Positions 1 through 11,041 of a stretch of 64,000 nucleotides of DNA are shown in pieces (within the stretch, counting starts at the first letter, position 1; each line of letters begins with the position of its first letter). The position numbers and the translations under genes are program-made. Origin of the DNA: Yponomeuta sedellus (lineage: Eukaryota; Arthropoda; Insecta; Lepidoptera; Yponomeutidae); assembly GCA_934045075.1 (NCBI GenBank), contig OW203732.1, positions 6,303,501-6,367,500 on the forward strand. The letters are read 5' to 3'. The notes below the pieces were generated by a model that was given only the letters and a program-made list of their open reading frames with translations, did no database searches and had not been told where the DNA came from.

Positions 1-817
1 ATCAGACGACGGCACTGTGGAAAATCGATGACGGAGAACTTATTTGCCATCTCAAGTTAGTACAAAATTAACTACCTAATTTATTAATATTATTACCTAT
101 TAATAAAATTCTTTGTTGCATAAAAATTTTACTAGCTTAATGCTACTTAACATTATCTACCAGCTAAGCTAAGTTTAACTGAACTGCACACCAATGCCTT
201 TTAGATAGATAGAGAACACTTAATTATACATTAAAATGAAAATTGCACAGATATTTCTTAACCTTAAGAGTTCAGACGGCGGCCTTATCCCTAAAGTGAT
301 ACCTTCCAGACTACCTTCAAAGAACCTATTTAGAGGCTAAAAATTCCACCCATGCCGGGATTCGAACCCGCGACCTCTGGCTATCCGTGCCAGAGGTCGC
401 GGGTTCGAATCCCGGCATGGGTGGAATTTTTAGCCTCTAAATAGTTTTTTAAAATTGTCCTTAGCACGGGTTAGTGCATTAAAAATAAAAATAGTGTTAC
501 CGTCAAAGAGTCAAAGCTAACTTGTTTTCCTTACCGGACGGACGTGAGCTCCCACATTTCTAATAACGACGTCTCAACCACGCAGGGGCACCACGGAGCC
601 GGTCCACTGCCTCTCCGTGTACCACAACGAGCTGATCTCCGGAACTACGAACAACCGCATCGGAGTCCACACCGCCCTGTCGGCCGACGCCTCCTTCTCT
701 AGCACCCGGCTGAGGTCTGACACTTTGCGCGGCGTCCTCACCTGCATGTGTGTATTGCCGCTGAATCGTCTGCTGTTGCTAGGGAGCGATAACGGAACTA
801 TCAGTTTGCTGTGCTGA
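1..817 (+). CDS. WD40-repeat protein, C-terminal two exons (5' end outside window)
   Basis: Two exons can be joined: 1-55 (donor GTTAGT at 56) and 586-817 (acceptor CGCAG), with stop TGA at 815-817. The joined frame reads a WD40 blade end (TTALWKIDDGELICHL), then KGTTEPVHCLSVYHNELISG, and closes with a last blade ending in LLLLGSDNGTISLLC. Alternating short strands, the LW near the end of one blade and the 'GSDNGTI' turn are typical of beta-propeller repeats, which usually serve as protein-interaction platforms. I cannot name the family member from about 95 residues. The intron (56-585) holds a SINE palindrome. The final exon is also the source of the tandem array that starts at 734. The exon join rests on phase and splice consensus only. 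Confidence 0.7.
326..444. mobile_element. tRNA-derived SINE folded into a perfect 56-bp inverted repeat
   Basis: The arms 326-381 and 389-444 are perfect reverse complements with the 7-base spacer tatccgt. Each arm carries a Pol III B-box (GGTTCGAATCC) and the family tail 'attttTAGCCTCTAAATAG'. The same family occurs linearly near 31295, 43930 and 54535. In those copies the spacer corresponds to the tRNA anticodon loop, so the palindrome joins two 3' halves at the anticodon stem. It lies in the last intron of the WD40 gene. The flank up to about 485 ('cacgggttagtgca') belongs to the same element. Confidence 0.85.
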
Positions 818-1836
818 CTCCACGTCTTCGTGCATCCGGAACTTTGTGGCGTCCTCACCTGCATTTTTGTATTTTTGCTGTTATGGGTAGTGATAACGGA
901 ACTATCAGCTTGCTGTGCTGACTTCACCTATACGTGCATCCGGAACTTTGCGGCGTTCTCACCTGCATTTATGTATTTCTGCTGTCATTGGGTAGTGATA
1001 ACGGAACTATCAGCTTGCTGTGCTGACTCCACGTCTCGTGCATCCGGAACTTTGTGGCGTCCTCACCTGCATTTATGTATTTCTGCTGTTATTGGGTAGT
1101 GATAACGGAACTATCAGCTTGCTGTGCTGACTCCACGTCTCGTGCATCCGGAACTTTGTGGCGTCCTCACCTGCATTTATGTATTTCTGCTGTCATTGGG
1201 TAGTGATAACGGAACTATCAGCTTGCTGTGCTGACTCCACGTCTCGTGCATCCGGAACTTTGTGGCGTCCTCACCTGCATTTATGTATTTCTGCTGTTAT
1301 TGGGTAGTGATAACGGAACTATCAGCTTGCTGTGCTGACTCCACGTCTCGTGCATCCGGAACTTTGTGGCGTCCTCACCTGCATTTATGTATTTCTGCTG
1401 TCATTGGGTAGTGATAACGGAACTATCAGCTTGCTGTGCTGACTCCACGTCTCGTGCATCCGGAACTTTGTGGCGTCCTCACCTGCATTTATGTATTTCT
1501 GCTGTTATTGGGTAGTGATAACGGAACTATCAGCTTGCTGTGCTGACTCCACGTCTCGTGCATCCGGAACTTTGTGGCGTCCTCACCTGCATTTATGTAT
1601 TTCTGCTGTTATTGGGTAGTGATAACGGATCTATCAGCTTGCTGTGCTGACTCCACGTCTCGTGCATCCGGAACTTTGTGGCGTCTTCACCTGCATTTAT
1701 GTATTTCTGCTGTTATTGGGTAGTGATAACGGATCTATCAGCTTGCTGTGCTGACTCCACGTCTTCGTGCATCCGGAACTTTGTGGCGTCCTCACCTGCA
1801 TATGTGTATTGCCGCTGAATCGTCTACTGTTAGGGG
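734..1836 (+). repeat. 104-bp tandem array derived from the WD40 gene's last coding exon
   Basis: The word tgcatccgga recurs at 831, 935, 1039, 1143, 1247, 1351, 1455, 1559, 1663 and 1768: a 104-bp period in the interior, with a 117-bp first unit. The first unit is the real end of the WD40 coding sequence plus its stop and start of 3'UTR. Interior units still read VLTC...LLLLGSDNGTISLLC-stop, but lack 12 nt (four codons) relative to the first. The last partial copy (from about 1784) again has the undeleted form, so array edges are ancestral-like and the interior spread from a deleted variant. Only the first copy is inferred to be translated; the rest would be 3'UTR. Confidence 0.92.
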
Positions 1837-2593
1837 GCGCGGTGGAGTTTTCATACGTCCAGGTTTTATAAGGACCAATTTGAACTACACCTAGGCATTA
1901 TTTCATAGAACCACGTTTAATTCATTGCCAGTATGACAATTCGATGTACGTATCCGGTTAACCCACAGATTAACGAGTAGAAGGACTCGGCTAAGCGATG
2001 GACATCGAATAGTCATAGTAAAATATGAATTTGTAGTTTTATTGAAACGTGGCGCTGGGAGACTGAGAGGATCTTGCTGGCTTCTATAAAAAGTTGTTTA
2101 ACAATTATTTTTTACTATTTTATGCAAACATCACTATTCTTGTTTTACTTTGACGTTTAACTTGAATTGTTTTTGGCAAAATATTGAAGTATTCTTCAAA
2201 TTAAACGCCATATAGAGCACACAGAGTTTTGTGTTCTGCCTTGGGCTATCCCTGGTGCAAGCGTGCATGTCGGCTATCTATTTTCTGAACACTGCTCGAC
2301 CGAAGCAGTTCCATAGTGTGTGATGACTTTGCCTTGCACTAGATGTTTTCCAGTAAAATTTACAATCCTCGCCTATTGGATCAAGAGTGTAGCTGAACCG
2401 ATCTCATTTGTTAACTGTAGATAACCCTGTGTAACGCGGACGAATTGAAGTCGGAACTACCACAGAAATAGTGTTTTAGTGAAGTTTTGTTTGCTACTCG
2501 TACTTTATTTTTGGATCAATATTTCTCGTGTTGTCTCGTAGGCATTCCATAAGATAAGTTAGAATAGTCTATGGCCGCCCAGTTTAAAATGGG

Positions 2594-2757
2594 CGTTTCA
2601 TAAAACTATAATTCATAGCTTATAACAATTCGTGGTACGTTGCGTAGCTGATTTCTGCAATCGGTATTTCTACTTGTTAATTTGTGGGGCAAACTGCTCT
2701 GTGCAATATATGCGCAACGAAATATCATAGTAGTCTATGAATTGTAGTTTTATGACA
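2594..2757. mobile_element. Short TIR MITE
   Basis: The left end ttcataaaactataattcat and right end atgaattgtagttttatga are near-perfect inverted repeats about 22 bp long. Similar sequence recurs near 1920-2050 and 15978-16125, so this is a small family of non-autonomous elements. The superfamily is not identified. Confidence 0.65.
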
Positions 2758-4094
2758 TGTGGCTGAAGAAGAACGTAGTATTTTATAGACACGTAGTATT
2801 TTATAGATTCTAAGTTTTAAAAACATGATTTTTGTGCAATAATGAATCTGTCAGAATAGTTAAACGATCGTAATATCTTGATTAGGTAATTTAAAGGTTA
2901 CGATTTGGCAATTTATATCATACAGAAAAGTACAATAAACCAAAGATGAATTAATAATACGGTTTGTTTAAACGTTTATTAGGAATCTAGTAGGTTTAGA
3001 GTAAATAATGAATTAAAAAAACGTCAGTAATCTGTAAATTGTCGATTAGTTTTAAGTTGATATGAAGTGATAATACGAACAAAATTGTTAATTTACCTTT
3101 AGTTAAAGTTTTTAATAAAAGACGTTTGTATTGTTTAAAAACATTCCTTTATTATTTTAATGTTTTAATTTCTAATGTATTAATAGTATTTTACCATAAT
3201 TATTATTATTAATGTTATTGTTAATTTAGTTGCACTATAAATTGTATGTTCTACAGAAGCTAGTTATTGAGCGGCAACTGTATCTCAACACAGTCATAAA
3301 TACGTCCACCTAATTGTATAAGAAACACTTAGGCACACTACTGAATGCTGAACGATGAATCCGTGATGCAGTGGACTGCATCTTTATCAAATTAGATACA
3401 AAGTCAGTTATCTGGGTTCCGACCGCTGCATATTTTTGTAACGAAATCTGTACAGCACAGTAATTCATTCCCACTTCGTATGTAAAGCAACATAACGCTA
3501 GTACGTCGTTTGTGTCTGATACAAAGTTCATTTAAGGCATCTAGCGTCATCTGAGTGTCACCAGAAACTAGTAAAGGGGGGCGAAGGATTGATGCCTTGA
3601 GGGTATAACCACATTGAACCCACGTACTGTAACACTCAAATTATTGAAACGCTGATTACTTATGATAATAGGTACTTTCTTTTTTATTATATCGGAATGT
3701 AGCCTAGTTGCCTAGCTGGATCTCGACACGAATGAACCCTAAACAAACGTAACGATTTCCCTTAAAATAATTCAAACTGGACTAGACGGCTGCACCGGCC
3801 AGCTATTATATAGAAGTATCGTTACAGTACGCTAATACCGACGCGTTTTTAGCGTTTTTTTAGTCATCAACCTCTGTGGTGCACTGAGTTTGAGGTATTT
3901 TGTATCGTTATAGTATTCCGCACATACACAACCTCTATAATTCATATATCAAGCACTCGTTTGATTCTGATCAGTCCGGCAGGAATTTGTCGAGATCATC
4001 TCGCCATTAAACAAAATACATTATTTTATTGTACTTAAAATATACAATTCAGTTACGTGATAGAAGGGCAGATGTCATGTACGAGCGTTTATTG

Positions 4095-4440
4095 TGGTTC
4101 TAGCTTGATGGTAGAATAGTCTGATTAGAGAACGTTATGGACTGAAAGAGGATGAGAGAATTGAGAAAGGAATGTTGCGGTGCTTTGGACATGTGGAGAG
4201 GATGAAGGAAGAAAGATTGAAGGGCTGGTAAGGGACGTCCCAGGCGGACATACATCGACCAAATAGGGGATGTATTAGCAAAAGGAAAGATAAATAGTAC
4301 CCGGGACCGGCGTGCGTGCATGCACCGACTTATGGAGGTTGATAAAGCGAAGGTGATCTGTCAGGATTGTGGCAAGTGGCAGTTCCTGGTCTCTGCCTAC
4401 CCCTCTGGGATACAGGCGTGAGGTTATGCATGTATGTAGC
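4095..4440 (+). mobile_element. LINE 3' fragment (decayed ORF)
   Basis: Broken reading frames still show a C-terminal LINE-type motif (RCFGHVERM) followed by words such as VICQDCGKWQ and AYPSGIQA. A reverse-strand copy lies at about 45120-45400, where it ends in a (CATA)n tail. This identifies a dispersed non-LTR retrotransposon 3' end. Confidence 0.65.
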
Positions 4441-5033
4441 TCGATGGTGACTATTCTCAGATGAACGAAGATTGCCGTGGAGCCGAACTTTTAGCGCAAT
4501 CCTCTAAAACTTGAATGTTGATAACATACTCGTTTAGATAATGTTATTTTCCGTGCCAAATACCCGTCAATAAGTCAGCTCTTTTAATGAATTCAGTAAA
4601 ACCATTTACTTTACAGTAGTTTTGTTACCGTTTATGATATGTAAAATATGTTGCAGATATATTACACAATAGGTAGAACAAGAAATTAAAATGCTTGTAA
4701 AAAGACAGTTGAAATCATATAGAAGTAAGTAAAGAAAGTTGTTCCTTATAAAAACATTCTAAGATTATTACCGGTGTAAGTACACACATAATTATAATTT
4801 TGTAATAAAAGTATTTTGTAGACTGATTTTGTTCTTTCTATCAATTTTATTTATATAAGTTGTAACCATGTTCCCTTATCTACAAGCAAGTTTATGCTGA
4901 CAACTTCTCAACGTTGTTCTGCGTAAGGAACATGTGATATGTTTTTAACAACGATTAACGGTTTCGATGTTTAATAACAATAAAATCCACACAACCTACT
5001 GTCTTAGTAGAAACTATGATACCCTGTGCTATG

Positions 5034-5172
5034 CCTTCAGGCAAGGCCATCACAAATATTGAAAACACCCAGTCCGAGGCCATGTGTATGTATGCGGTCT
5101 CTAGAGGGAATCGAACCCACGACCTGTTGGCTTGATAATCAGACGTTGTACCGCTAGACCAACGAGGCAGTG
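5034..5172 (-). mobile_element. tRNA-derived SINE, reverse orientation
   Basis: On the minus strand it begins ctcgttggtctagcggta (A-box) and then has gggttcgattccc (B-box). It is followed by a body with 'ctgggtgttttcaatatttg' and 'gatggccttgcc'. A forward relative lies at about 46445-46625. It is too long and too mispaired in the acceptor stem to be a functional tRNA gene. Confidence 0.75.
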
Positions 5173-5568
5173 TAATCCATAACCCATTTCAGACAGATTT
5201 GGGGATTTTGTTACGATGGTATTTGTGGCAAACGTAGTTGTAGTCTTAAAGACACGAATAAGTGTTAATATATTAGGATTATGCCGATGAGTCGTCGGGA
5301 TTTCAGGCTAGTATGGTACTTGTATGTACCTGTGATGTACCTACGAAATAAGGGCAAACCACCTTGTCATTGATTATAACTACGGAGGGAAATTGAAAAA
5401 CTTTTTTTAGCTTTCAGAAGTTTACCTGAGAAGAAATGTCTTATTGTCTCTGTTTTCTGTCAGTTTGTGCCAAGTGTCAGACGTATTTCAGAAGAACTAA
5501 GGTATTTATTACCCGGTTCGCTTCGAAATATTACAAAAATACTTGTACACAAGAGAATCTGAGTTGAC

Positions 5569-8500
5569 ATGGCCGCCCGAATGATAAACTCGAGTAAACG
5601 AATGTCGCTGGGGTCGATGGTGCTGGCGCGGCGCGCGAGCGTGATGTCTCACCACAGCGGCAACGAACTGGAGGCCGAGCTCAACGTGCTGCGTGAGGAG
5701 ACGCACACTGGCGACCACTTCCTCACGCCCGCCCAGCTCGAGGTCGTGCACCGCACCAACGTCGTCTCCGGCCTCACCGAGAGCCTCGCAAAGGAAAACC
5801 TTCAGCAGTACGGCCCCAACGCCCTCAAGGATCTCAACGCAAACAGCTACTTCAAAGTCTTTCGACATAACCTCTTCGGGTGGTTCCCATGCGTCCTTTG
5901 GATCGGTGCCATACTCAACGTAATCGCCTACATATTCACCAAGTACCCAGAATGCAACGAGTACCTCTACTTGGGCGTCGTCATTTTCCTGACCGTGACG
6001 CTGACCGGGCTGTTTGGGTTCTATCAGGAGGCAAAGAACATGTCTGTTATGAGCGGCTTCGAGAACATGGTGCCGCCGAACGCCACCGTCATTCGTGATG
6101 GAATGAAGAAGGTCATCCCCAACAACGAGGTCACGATGGGGGACATAGTCGAGATGACCGGTGGCGAGGTTGTCCCAGCTGACGTGCGCATTCTATCCTG
6201 CGTCAACTTCTCCACCGACATGTCGTCCCTAACCGGCGAGTCCAACCCCATCCGGCATCGCCCCGACTACACCAACCCCAATCCCCTCGAGTCCAAGAAT
6301 ATGGCTTACTTCGGTTGCCCAATCCTGGAGGGCACGGGCCGCGGGCTGGTGGTGGCCGTGGGAGAGCTCACGCAGATCGGCAAGATTGCCGGCCTCGTCA
6401 CCGGGCTGGAGAAGGAGGAAACCCCCATTGCCAAGGAAGTCAAACACTTTGTTAAACTGATATGTGGCGTCGCCTTCGTTTTCGGTGCAGTTTTTTTCTT
6501 AATGGTGTTTTTTATTCAGAAAAACTGGCTTAAGGCGTTACAATACATGCTGGGGATAATGCTAGCTAACGTGCCCGAGGGGCTGATCGTGACGTTGACG
6601 GTGTGTATGACGCTGTCGGCGCGGCAGCTGAAGCGCAAGAACTGCCTGGCCAAGACCCTCCAGGCGGTGGAGACGCTCGGCTCCACATCGTGCATCTGCT
6701 CGGACAAGACCGGCACGCTCACGCAGAACAGGATGTCAGTCTCGCATCTCTTCTGCAACATGACCATCTACGACAAGACCGATCATGCACACGTCTCCGA
6801 CGTTGAATACACCAAACTCTGCACGTGTGCTTCGCTCAACTTGAAGGCGACGTTTGCTGCCGAGAGCTTATACCTCCCTATAGAGAAGAGAAAAATATTA
6901 GGCGATGCATCGGAGTCTGCTATACTAAGATATATGGAAGTTAATCGATCAGCAACAAAGATCCAAGCCCAAAATCCGAAGGTTGCGGAAATACCGTTCA
7001 GCTCCGCATACAAATATCAAGCCACTATTCACTGCATGGGAGAAACTAAACAAAACTATTTGATTTTGAAAGGTGCTCCAGAAATTGTGTCCGAATTCTG
7101 CACCAAACTTTCTACACATGAAGGTGACGTTGAATTGACGCCTCAATTAAAGAGGGAACTTAGAGAAAATTTTATTAAGTTAGCGAACATGGGTGAACGT
7201 GTCATTGGATATGCCGAATTGAATTTGAATCCAGACGATTTTCCAGTAGACTTTAAGTTTGATACACAGAATGTAAACTTTCCTCTACAAGATATGACGT
7301 TTGTTGGCGCGATCTCCATGATCGACCCGCCTAGATTTGGGATCGAGAAGTCAATAGCTCTTTGCCGAGCGGCGGGGATCCGGGTCATAATGGTGACTGG
7401 AGACCACCCCGTCACTGCGCTATCCATTTCTCGCCAGTGTGGCACCATCACGCAGCCGACTGCCTTTGACTATGCGTTCGAGCATCACATCGAAGTATCA
7501 GACGTCCCCACTCATGTCAAAAACCAGTTCAAAGCAGCCGTAATCACTGGCGACGAGTTGCGCAAAATGACTGCCAACGAATTGAAGGAAATCCTGAAGA
7601 CATACAAAGAAATAACATTCGCAAGGACGAGTCCGCAACAAAAGCTGTTTATAGTGGAGAACTATCAAGCTCTGAAGCACGTGGTGGCAGTCACTGGCGA
7701 CGGGGTCAACGACTCGCCGGCGCTCAAGAAGGCAGACATCGGCATAGCTATGGGAATCACGGGGACTGAAGTTTCCAAACAGGCTGCCGATATGATCTTG
7801 CTAGACGACAATTTCGCGTCTATTGTTCTTGGGATAGAAGAAGGTAGGAGAATCTTCGATAACTTAAAAAAGACTATAGCGTATACGTTGACTTCGAACA
7901 CGCCGGAGATGTTACCTTTCGTGCTGTACGCGTGCCTGGGGCTACCGCTGCCGCTGACGCTGATCCTCATACTGGTGGTGAACGTAGGAACGGATCTATT
8001 GCCGGCCATGAGCCTCGCCTACGAGGACTCTGAGGTGGATATTATGAACCTGCCGCCTCGTTCCCCGTCCGACCACCTCGTCAACAGAATGCTCATATTC
8101 ATGGCGTACTTCCAAGTCGGCCTGATCCAGTTCTTCGCGGGGATGTTCTCCTACTACGTGCTGTTTGCGAAGAACGGATTCTTCCCCTCGAGTCTCGTAT
8201 TCATCCGCGACGCTTGGGAGAACAAAAATGGGACCGTGACAGACAGTTTCGGCCGAACATGGTTTCATGAGGACAGGAAGAATCTCGAGAAACGTGCGCA
8301 GACGGCGTACTTTGTCTCTTTGTGTATGACACAGATATCTGACGTGATTATTTGCAAAACGCGTAGGGTTTCGTTGATAAAGAAGGGTATGCGGAATAGT
8401 GTCCTGAATACAAGCATCGTCGTTAACCTGCTTGCTGCATCTCTGGTGACGTACTGGCCGGTGTGTAACGAAGTGTTCGGGACTGAGAGTATCCATTGGT

Positions 8501-8616
8501 ACGATTTCTTCCTCTCAGTGCCCTTCATGGTGCTGATGATACTGGGTGACGAGATCCGGAGATACATCATCAGGAACAATCTTTCCGAATGGGTCGAAAA
8601 GGAGACTTATTATTAA
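5569..8616 (+). CDS. Na+/K+-ATPase alpha subunit, divergent intronless paralog
   Basis: One uninterrupted 1015-codon frame encodes a P-type IIC ATPase of normal family length, which would exchange Na+ for K+ across the plasma membrane. Motifs in order: actuator TGES (222-225), M4 ANVPEGL (333-339), phosphorylation site CSDKTGTLTQNR (Asp379), KGAPE (501-505), MVTGDHP (608-614), hinge TGDGVNDSPALKKAD (709-723), M5 AYTLTSNTPE (771-780), M6 NVGTD (805-809), the C-terminal kinase-like site RRVS (932-935) and the ending KETYY. The family usually has many introns, so a single 3-kb exon suggests a retroposed copy. Oddities: positions equal to pig D804 and E954 are both Asn (805, 953), while E327, N776, E779, D808 and D926 equivalents are kept. 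The ouabain positions Q111, A112, N122 and T797 read T, K, Y and L, and the M1-M2 loop is three residues short. The start ATG was chosen because it heads the frame and gives a normal N-terminal length. Confidence 0.96.
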   Translation: MAARMINSSKRMSLGSMVLARRASVMSHHSGNELEAELNVLREETHTGDHFLTPAQLEVVHRTNVVSGLTESLAKENLQQYGPNALKDLNANSYFKVFRHNLFGWFPCVLWIGAILNVIAYIFTKYPECNEYLYLGVVIFLTVTLTGLFGFYQEAKNMSVMSGFENMVPPNATVIRDGMKKVIPNNEVTMGDIVEMTGGEVVPADVRILSCVNFSTDMSSLTGESNPIRHRPDYTNPNPLESKNMAYFGCPILEGTGRGLVVAVGELTQIGKIAGLVTGLEKEETPIAKEVKHFVKLICGVAFVFGAVFFLMVFFIQKNWLKALQYMLGIMLANVPEGLIVTLTVCMTLSARQLKRKNCLAKTLQAVETLGSTSCICSDKTGTLTQNRMSVSHLFCNMTIYDKTDHAHVSDVEYTKLCTCASLNLKATFAAESLYLPIEKRKILGDASESAILRYMEVNRSATKIQAQNPKVAEIPFSSAYKYQATIHCMGETKQNYLILKGAPEIVSEFCTKLSTHEGDVELTPQLKRELRENFIKLANMGERVIGYAELNLNPDDFPVDFKFDTQNVNFPLQDMTFVGAISMIDPPRFGIEKSIALCRAAGIRVIMVTGDHPVTALSISRQCGTITQPTAFDYAFEHHIEVSDVPTHVKNQFKAAVITGDELRKMTANELKEILKTYKEITFARTSPQQKLFIVENYQALKHVVAVTGDGVNDSPALKKADIGIAMGITGTEVSKQAADMILLDDNFASIVLGIEEGRRIFDNLKKTIAYTLTSNTPEMLPFVLYACLGLPLPLTLILILVVNVGTDLLPAMSLAYEDSEVDIMNLPPRSPSDHLVNRMLIFMAYFQVGLIQFFAGMFSYYVLFAKNGFFPSSLVFIRDAWENKNGTVTDSFGRTWFHEDRKNLEKRAQTAYFVSLCMTQISDVIICKTRRVSLIKKGMRNSVLNTSIVVNLLAASLVTYWPVCNEVFGTESIHWYDFFLSVPFMVLMILGDEIRRYIIRNNLSEWVEKETYY

Positions 8617-9076
8617 AACAGTTTAATTTATTTCATTAACTTTTTAAGTTTATCTCGAAGTTTAAATACCTAGCTACTCGTATAATTTAATATTTAAATT
8701 ACATATTAAATATTGTAATCGAAGAACATAGCGCTGCTCATTTGTTAGTTAAGTTAGTCAGCATTTTCATGCTGATCTAGACTAGCGAGATAAAAGATAA
8801 TAGATTCGATGCAGTGACCAAGATAGGAGACGGCGAGCAGCATTGCGCCATGCGTGTGTCCTTGTGCGTTGCATATGTAGGGCCGGGTTACCTGTTCCTA
8901 TGCTTGAAATATGTCTAACTGTGTCTTAGACCCGGGGGTCGAATCTCTTAAATGCAACGTTAGGAGTTAATAGAGTGATTTTAGAACGGCAATGTTTTTT
9001 CATTGACACTGCTAGTAGTCTACCAATCGCATACCAATGGTGTAACCCCGTGCAACTTAACTTAGCGCCACTTATT

Positions 9077-9114
9077 ACGCGAAGATATTTTAATATATTA
9101 AAATATCTTCGCGT
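9077..9114. repeat. Perfect 38-bp palindrome
   Basis: The sequence is an exact inverted repeat with no spacer, having acgcgaagatattt at one edge and its complement at the other. It could extrude as a hairpin or be the relic of a foldback element. Confidence 0.9.
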
Positions 9115-10365
9115 GTTACCTGCGTAAATTAAATAGATGCCTATTTAATTTGCAATTAAAAACCATTGGATGACATTGTACTGAAAGTGATTTGTAGACT
9201 ACGAAATAGAGCCACGTAACAGCAGAGCTATTGTCGTACTGATATAATTCTATTAAACGACGATGTGTTTATTAAACTGTAGGCCCGGCTTGGGCGCGGC
9301 CGTTTCAATATGAATTTTAAGTTAGCACTTTACTAGCTCATTACGATAGGCGTATAGGCTAGATTGAAATACCAATGTGTAGCTACACTGTACCCGGCTG
9401 AACTACTTTGGCGCCATGTGTTCGGGCTTACTTGATGCAATATGCAATAATATTCCATTAGGTAGATATCTACCAGCGATATCGCGGGTCACCTTAGTGT
9501 ATTTTGTGAGCTCAATAATCTATTTTTCTATCTAGATGTACCGGTTTGCGTGACGATCTTAACCTCTTCCCCGGTTTTGAGTAGGTACCTATACTAAGAA
9601 TCTCTTCTATTGTTGAAAGCCGTCAGTTTTTTGAAGCACTTGACAGTCGTTATTAGTAGGGTCACAGACAGTGTACAAGAAAGAGGGGGTGAGATGACAG
9701 GTGTTCTTGGGCTGGTCATCACCAGACTCTAGTTTTTGCATGTGGAAAATTAAGTGGTGCATTCAATTTGAGAATACAACTCCAGTTAGAGCACATGTAA
9801 ATAATGTTAGCATAGACAGCTGTTTGAACTTTACATCCGAACTCTACTCGACTACGTGACGGTTATTTTCTAACTAAAATGTAATGGTTGATTTGCTGTC
9901 GACTGCAAACGACCCGCTGCAGGGCAGTCTTTCTCACAGAGTATGAGCGTGTCCTCAGCGGATTGGCGAGTTCAAGTGCCGACGTATGTGAATCCCTATA
10001 TAACTGGGTGTTTTAGGACTAGTTTTTAGTTTCGTTGATACTAAATTGGCTACATTTTAGCGCTCCACATCCTCGCCGTACCGGAATCGGCGAGTGAGCC
10101 GAGTGTGACCTACATTGGTATCTAGTAGGTACACGTTGAAATTGAGCACCTAGGCATGCCATACATTTACAAAGTCACACAGTCGGTCGTTGGCAAATGT
10201 TGACCATGGTTGACATTCTAACTTGGAAAACAGCTCTATAGAATCGTAAAGATTACAGATAACTACTTAGGGATATTAGGGTGTAAATCACCTTGTTTTT
10301 CCCAAAAAGGAGACTTCCACCAAGGTCATCAATGACGACATTTTTATTCCTATTTTATGACTCTC

Positions 10366-10590
10366 CTGAAGTTGTATTGTACCTCCACCAATCTGAACTT
10401 GGCCCCCGTGGTAGAGTATGACCTATACCTTCTTCAGGGAAGAGACGCGTGCCCCTCGGTGGGGACATAATGGGTTGATGATGATGTGGTATAAGGTCTT
10501 CTTCAGGCAATATGTTAGTCCACTGCTGGACATAGCCCTCTCCTAATAAGCGCCATGCAAGCCTTGCAAGCTGTAAGGTCTTCCAATTGT
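10366..10590 (-). mobile_element. Two adjacent LINE/SINE 3' ends
   Basis: 10366-10480 carries the 'cttggcccccgtggtagagt' block of a family seen also at 14085, 28280, 40905, 42625 and 59190. 10495-10590 carries the 'tccactgctggacatagccc' block seen also at 19430, 21184, 26150 and 62343. Both are dispersed lepidopteran repeats and are fragments here. Confidence 0.7.
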
Positions 10591-11041
10591 AAACCATATG
10601 ATCCGTCTAGAAGTCATCTATATACTCTAGAAGTCAAAATACAGGTGTAAGAAAACTTCTTATCTTCCGAAAGGAGTTTTTCTATTCAGCAATGCACCGT
10701 TGGAACACTTGAAACTTTGGAATCGCAAGAAATGTACTGAATGCTTCATTGATGCGTAAAACCTTGTTAAGACTCTCCTTTTTCTTAAAGATGAAGTAGT
10801 ACACTCTTGCACTTAATTGTAACTTTACAATGATAGGTACGTCCGTTTCCTACAAACGTAAATAAATGTATCTATCAATACACCTAGGTACTTACTAGCA
10901 ATTGAGGCTTAAAACTAAAGCGCCTAGACGCAGGCAATGGTCCTAAAAAAACTCTTGAATGGAACTCGTATATCTAGCCAACGACCTTTATGACCATAAA
11001 ATGCTTTGCAATTAGACACCTAATTATTTGTGCTGCGACTC

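Larger units (their letters stand above)
1837..5568. other. Intergenic DNA with repeats, no gene seen
   Basis: AT-rich sequence between the WD40 array and the ATPase gene. No exon with coding character was found. It holds a small MITE (2594-2757), a LINE 3' fragment (about 4095-4440) and a reverse SINE (about 5034-5172). A possible 3' splice site (ttttttagctttcag) ends near 5418, which could close a 5'UTR intron of the ATPase gene; this is speculative. Confidence 0.6.
8617..11029. other. Intergenic DNA downstream of the ATPase gene
   Basis: No coding exon seen. It contains a perfect 38-bp palindrome (9077-9114) and two adjacent LINE-type 3' ends (about 10366-10480 and 10495-10590). The rest is unremarkable AT-rich DNA. 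Confidence 0.6.

Noticed and set aside
734..1836. CRISPR-like array
   Set aside because: Units are near-identical throughout with no variable spacers, and the setting is an animal genome.
5509..8579. Antisense and shifted open frames over the ATPase gene
   Set aside because: They mirror the GC-rich coding strand and show no family motifs.
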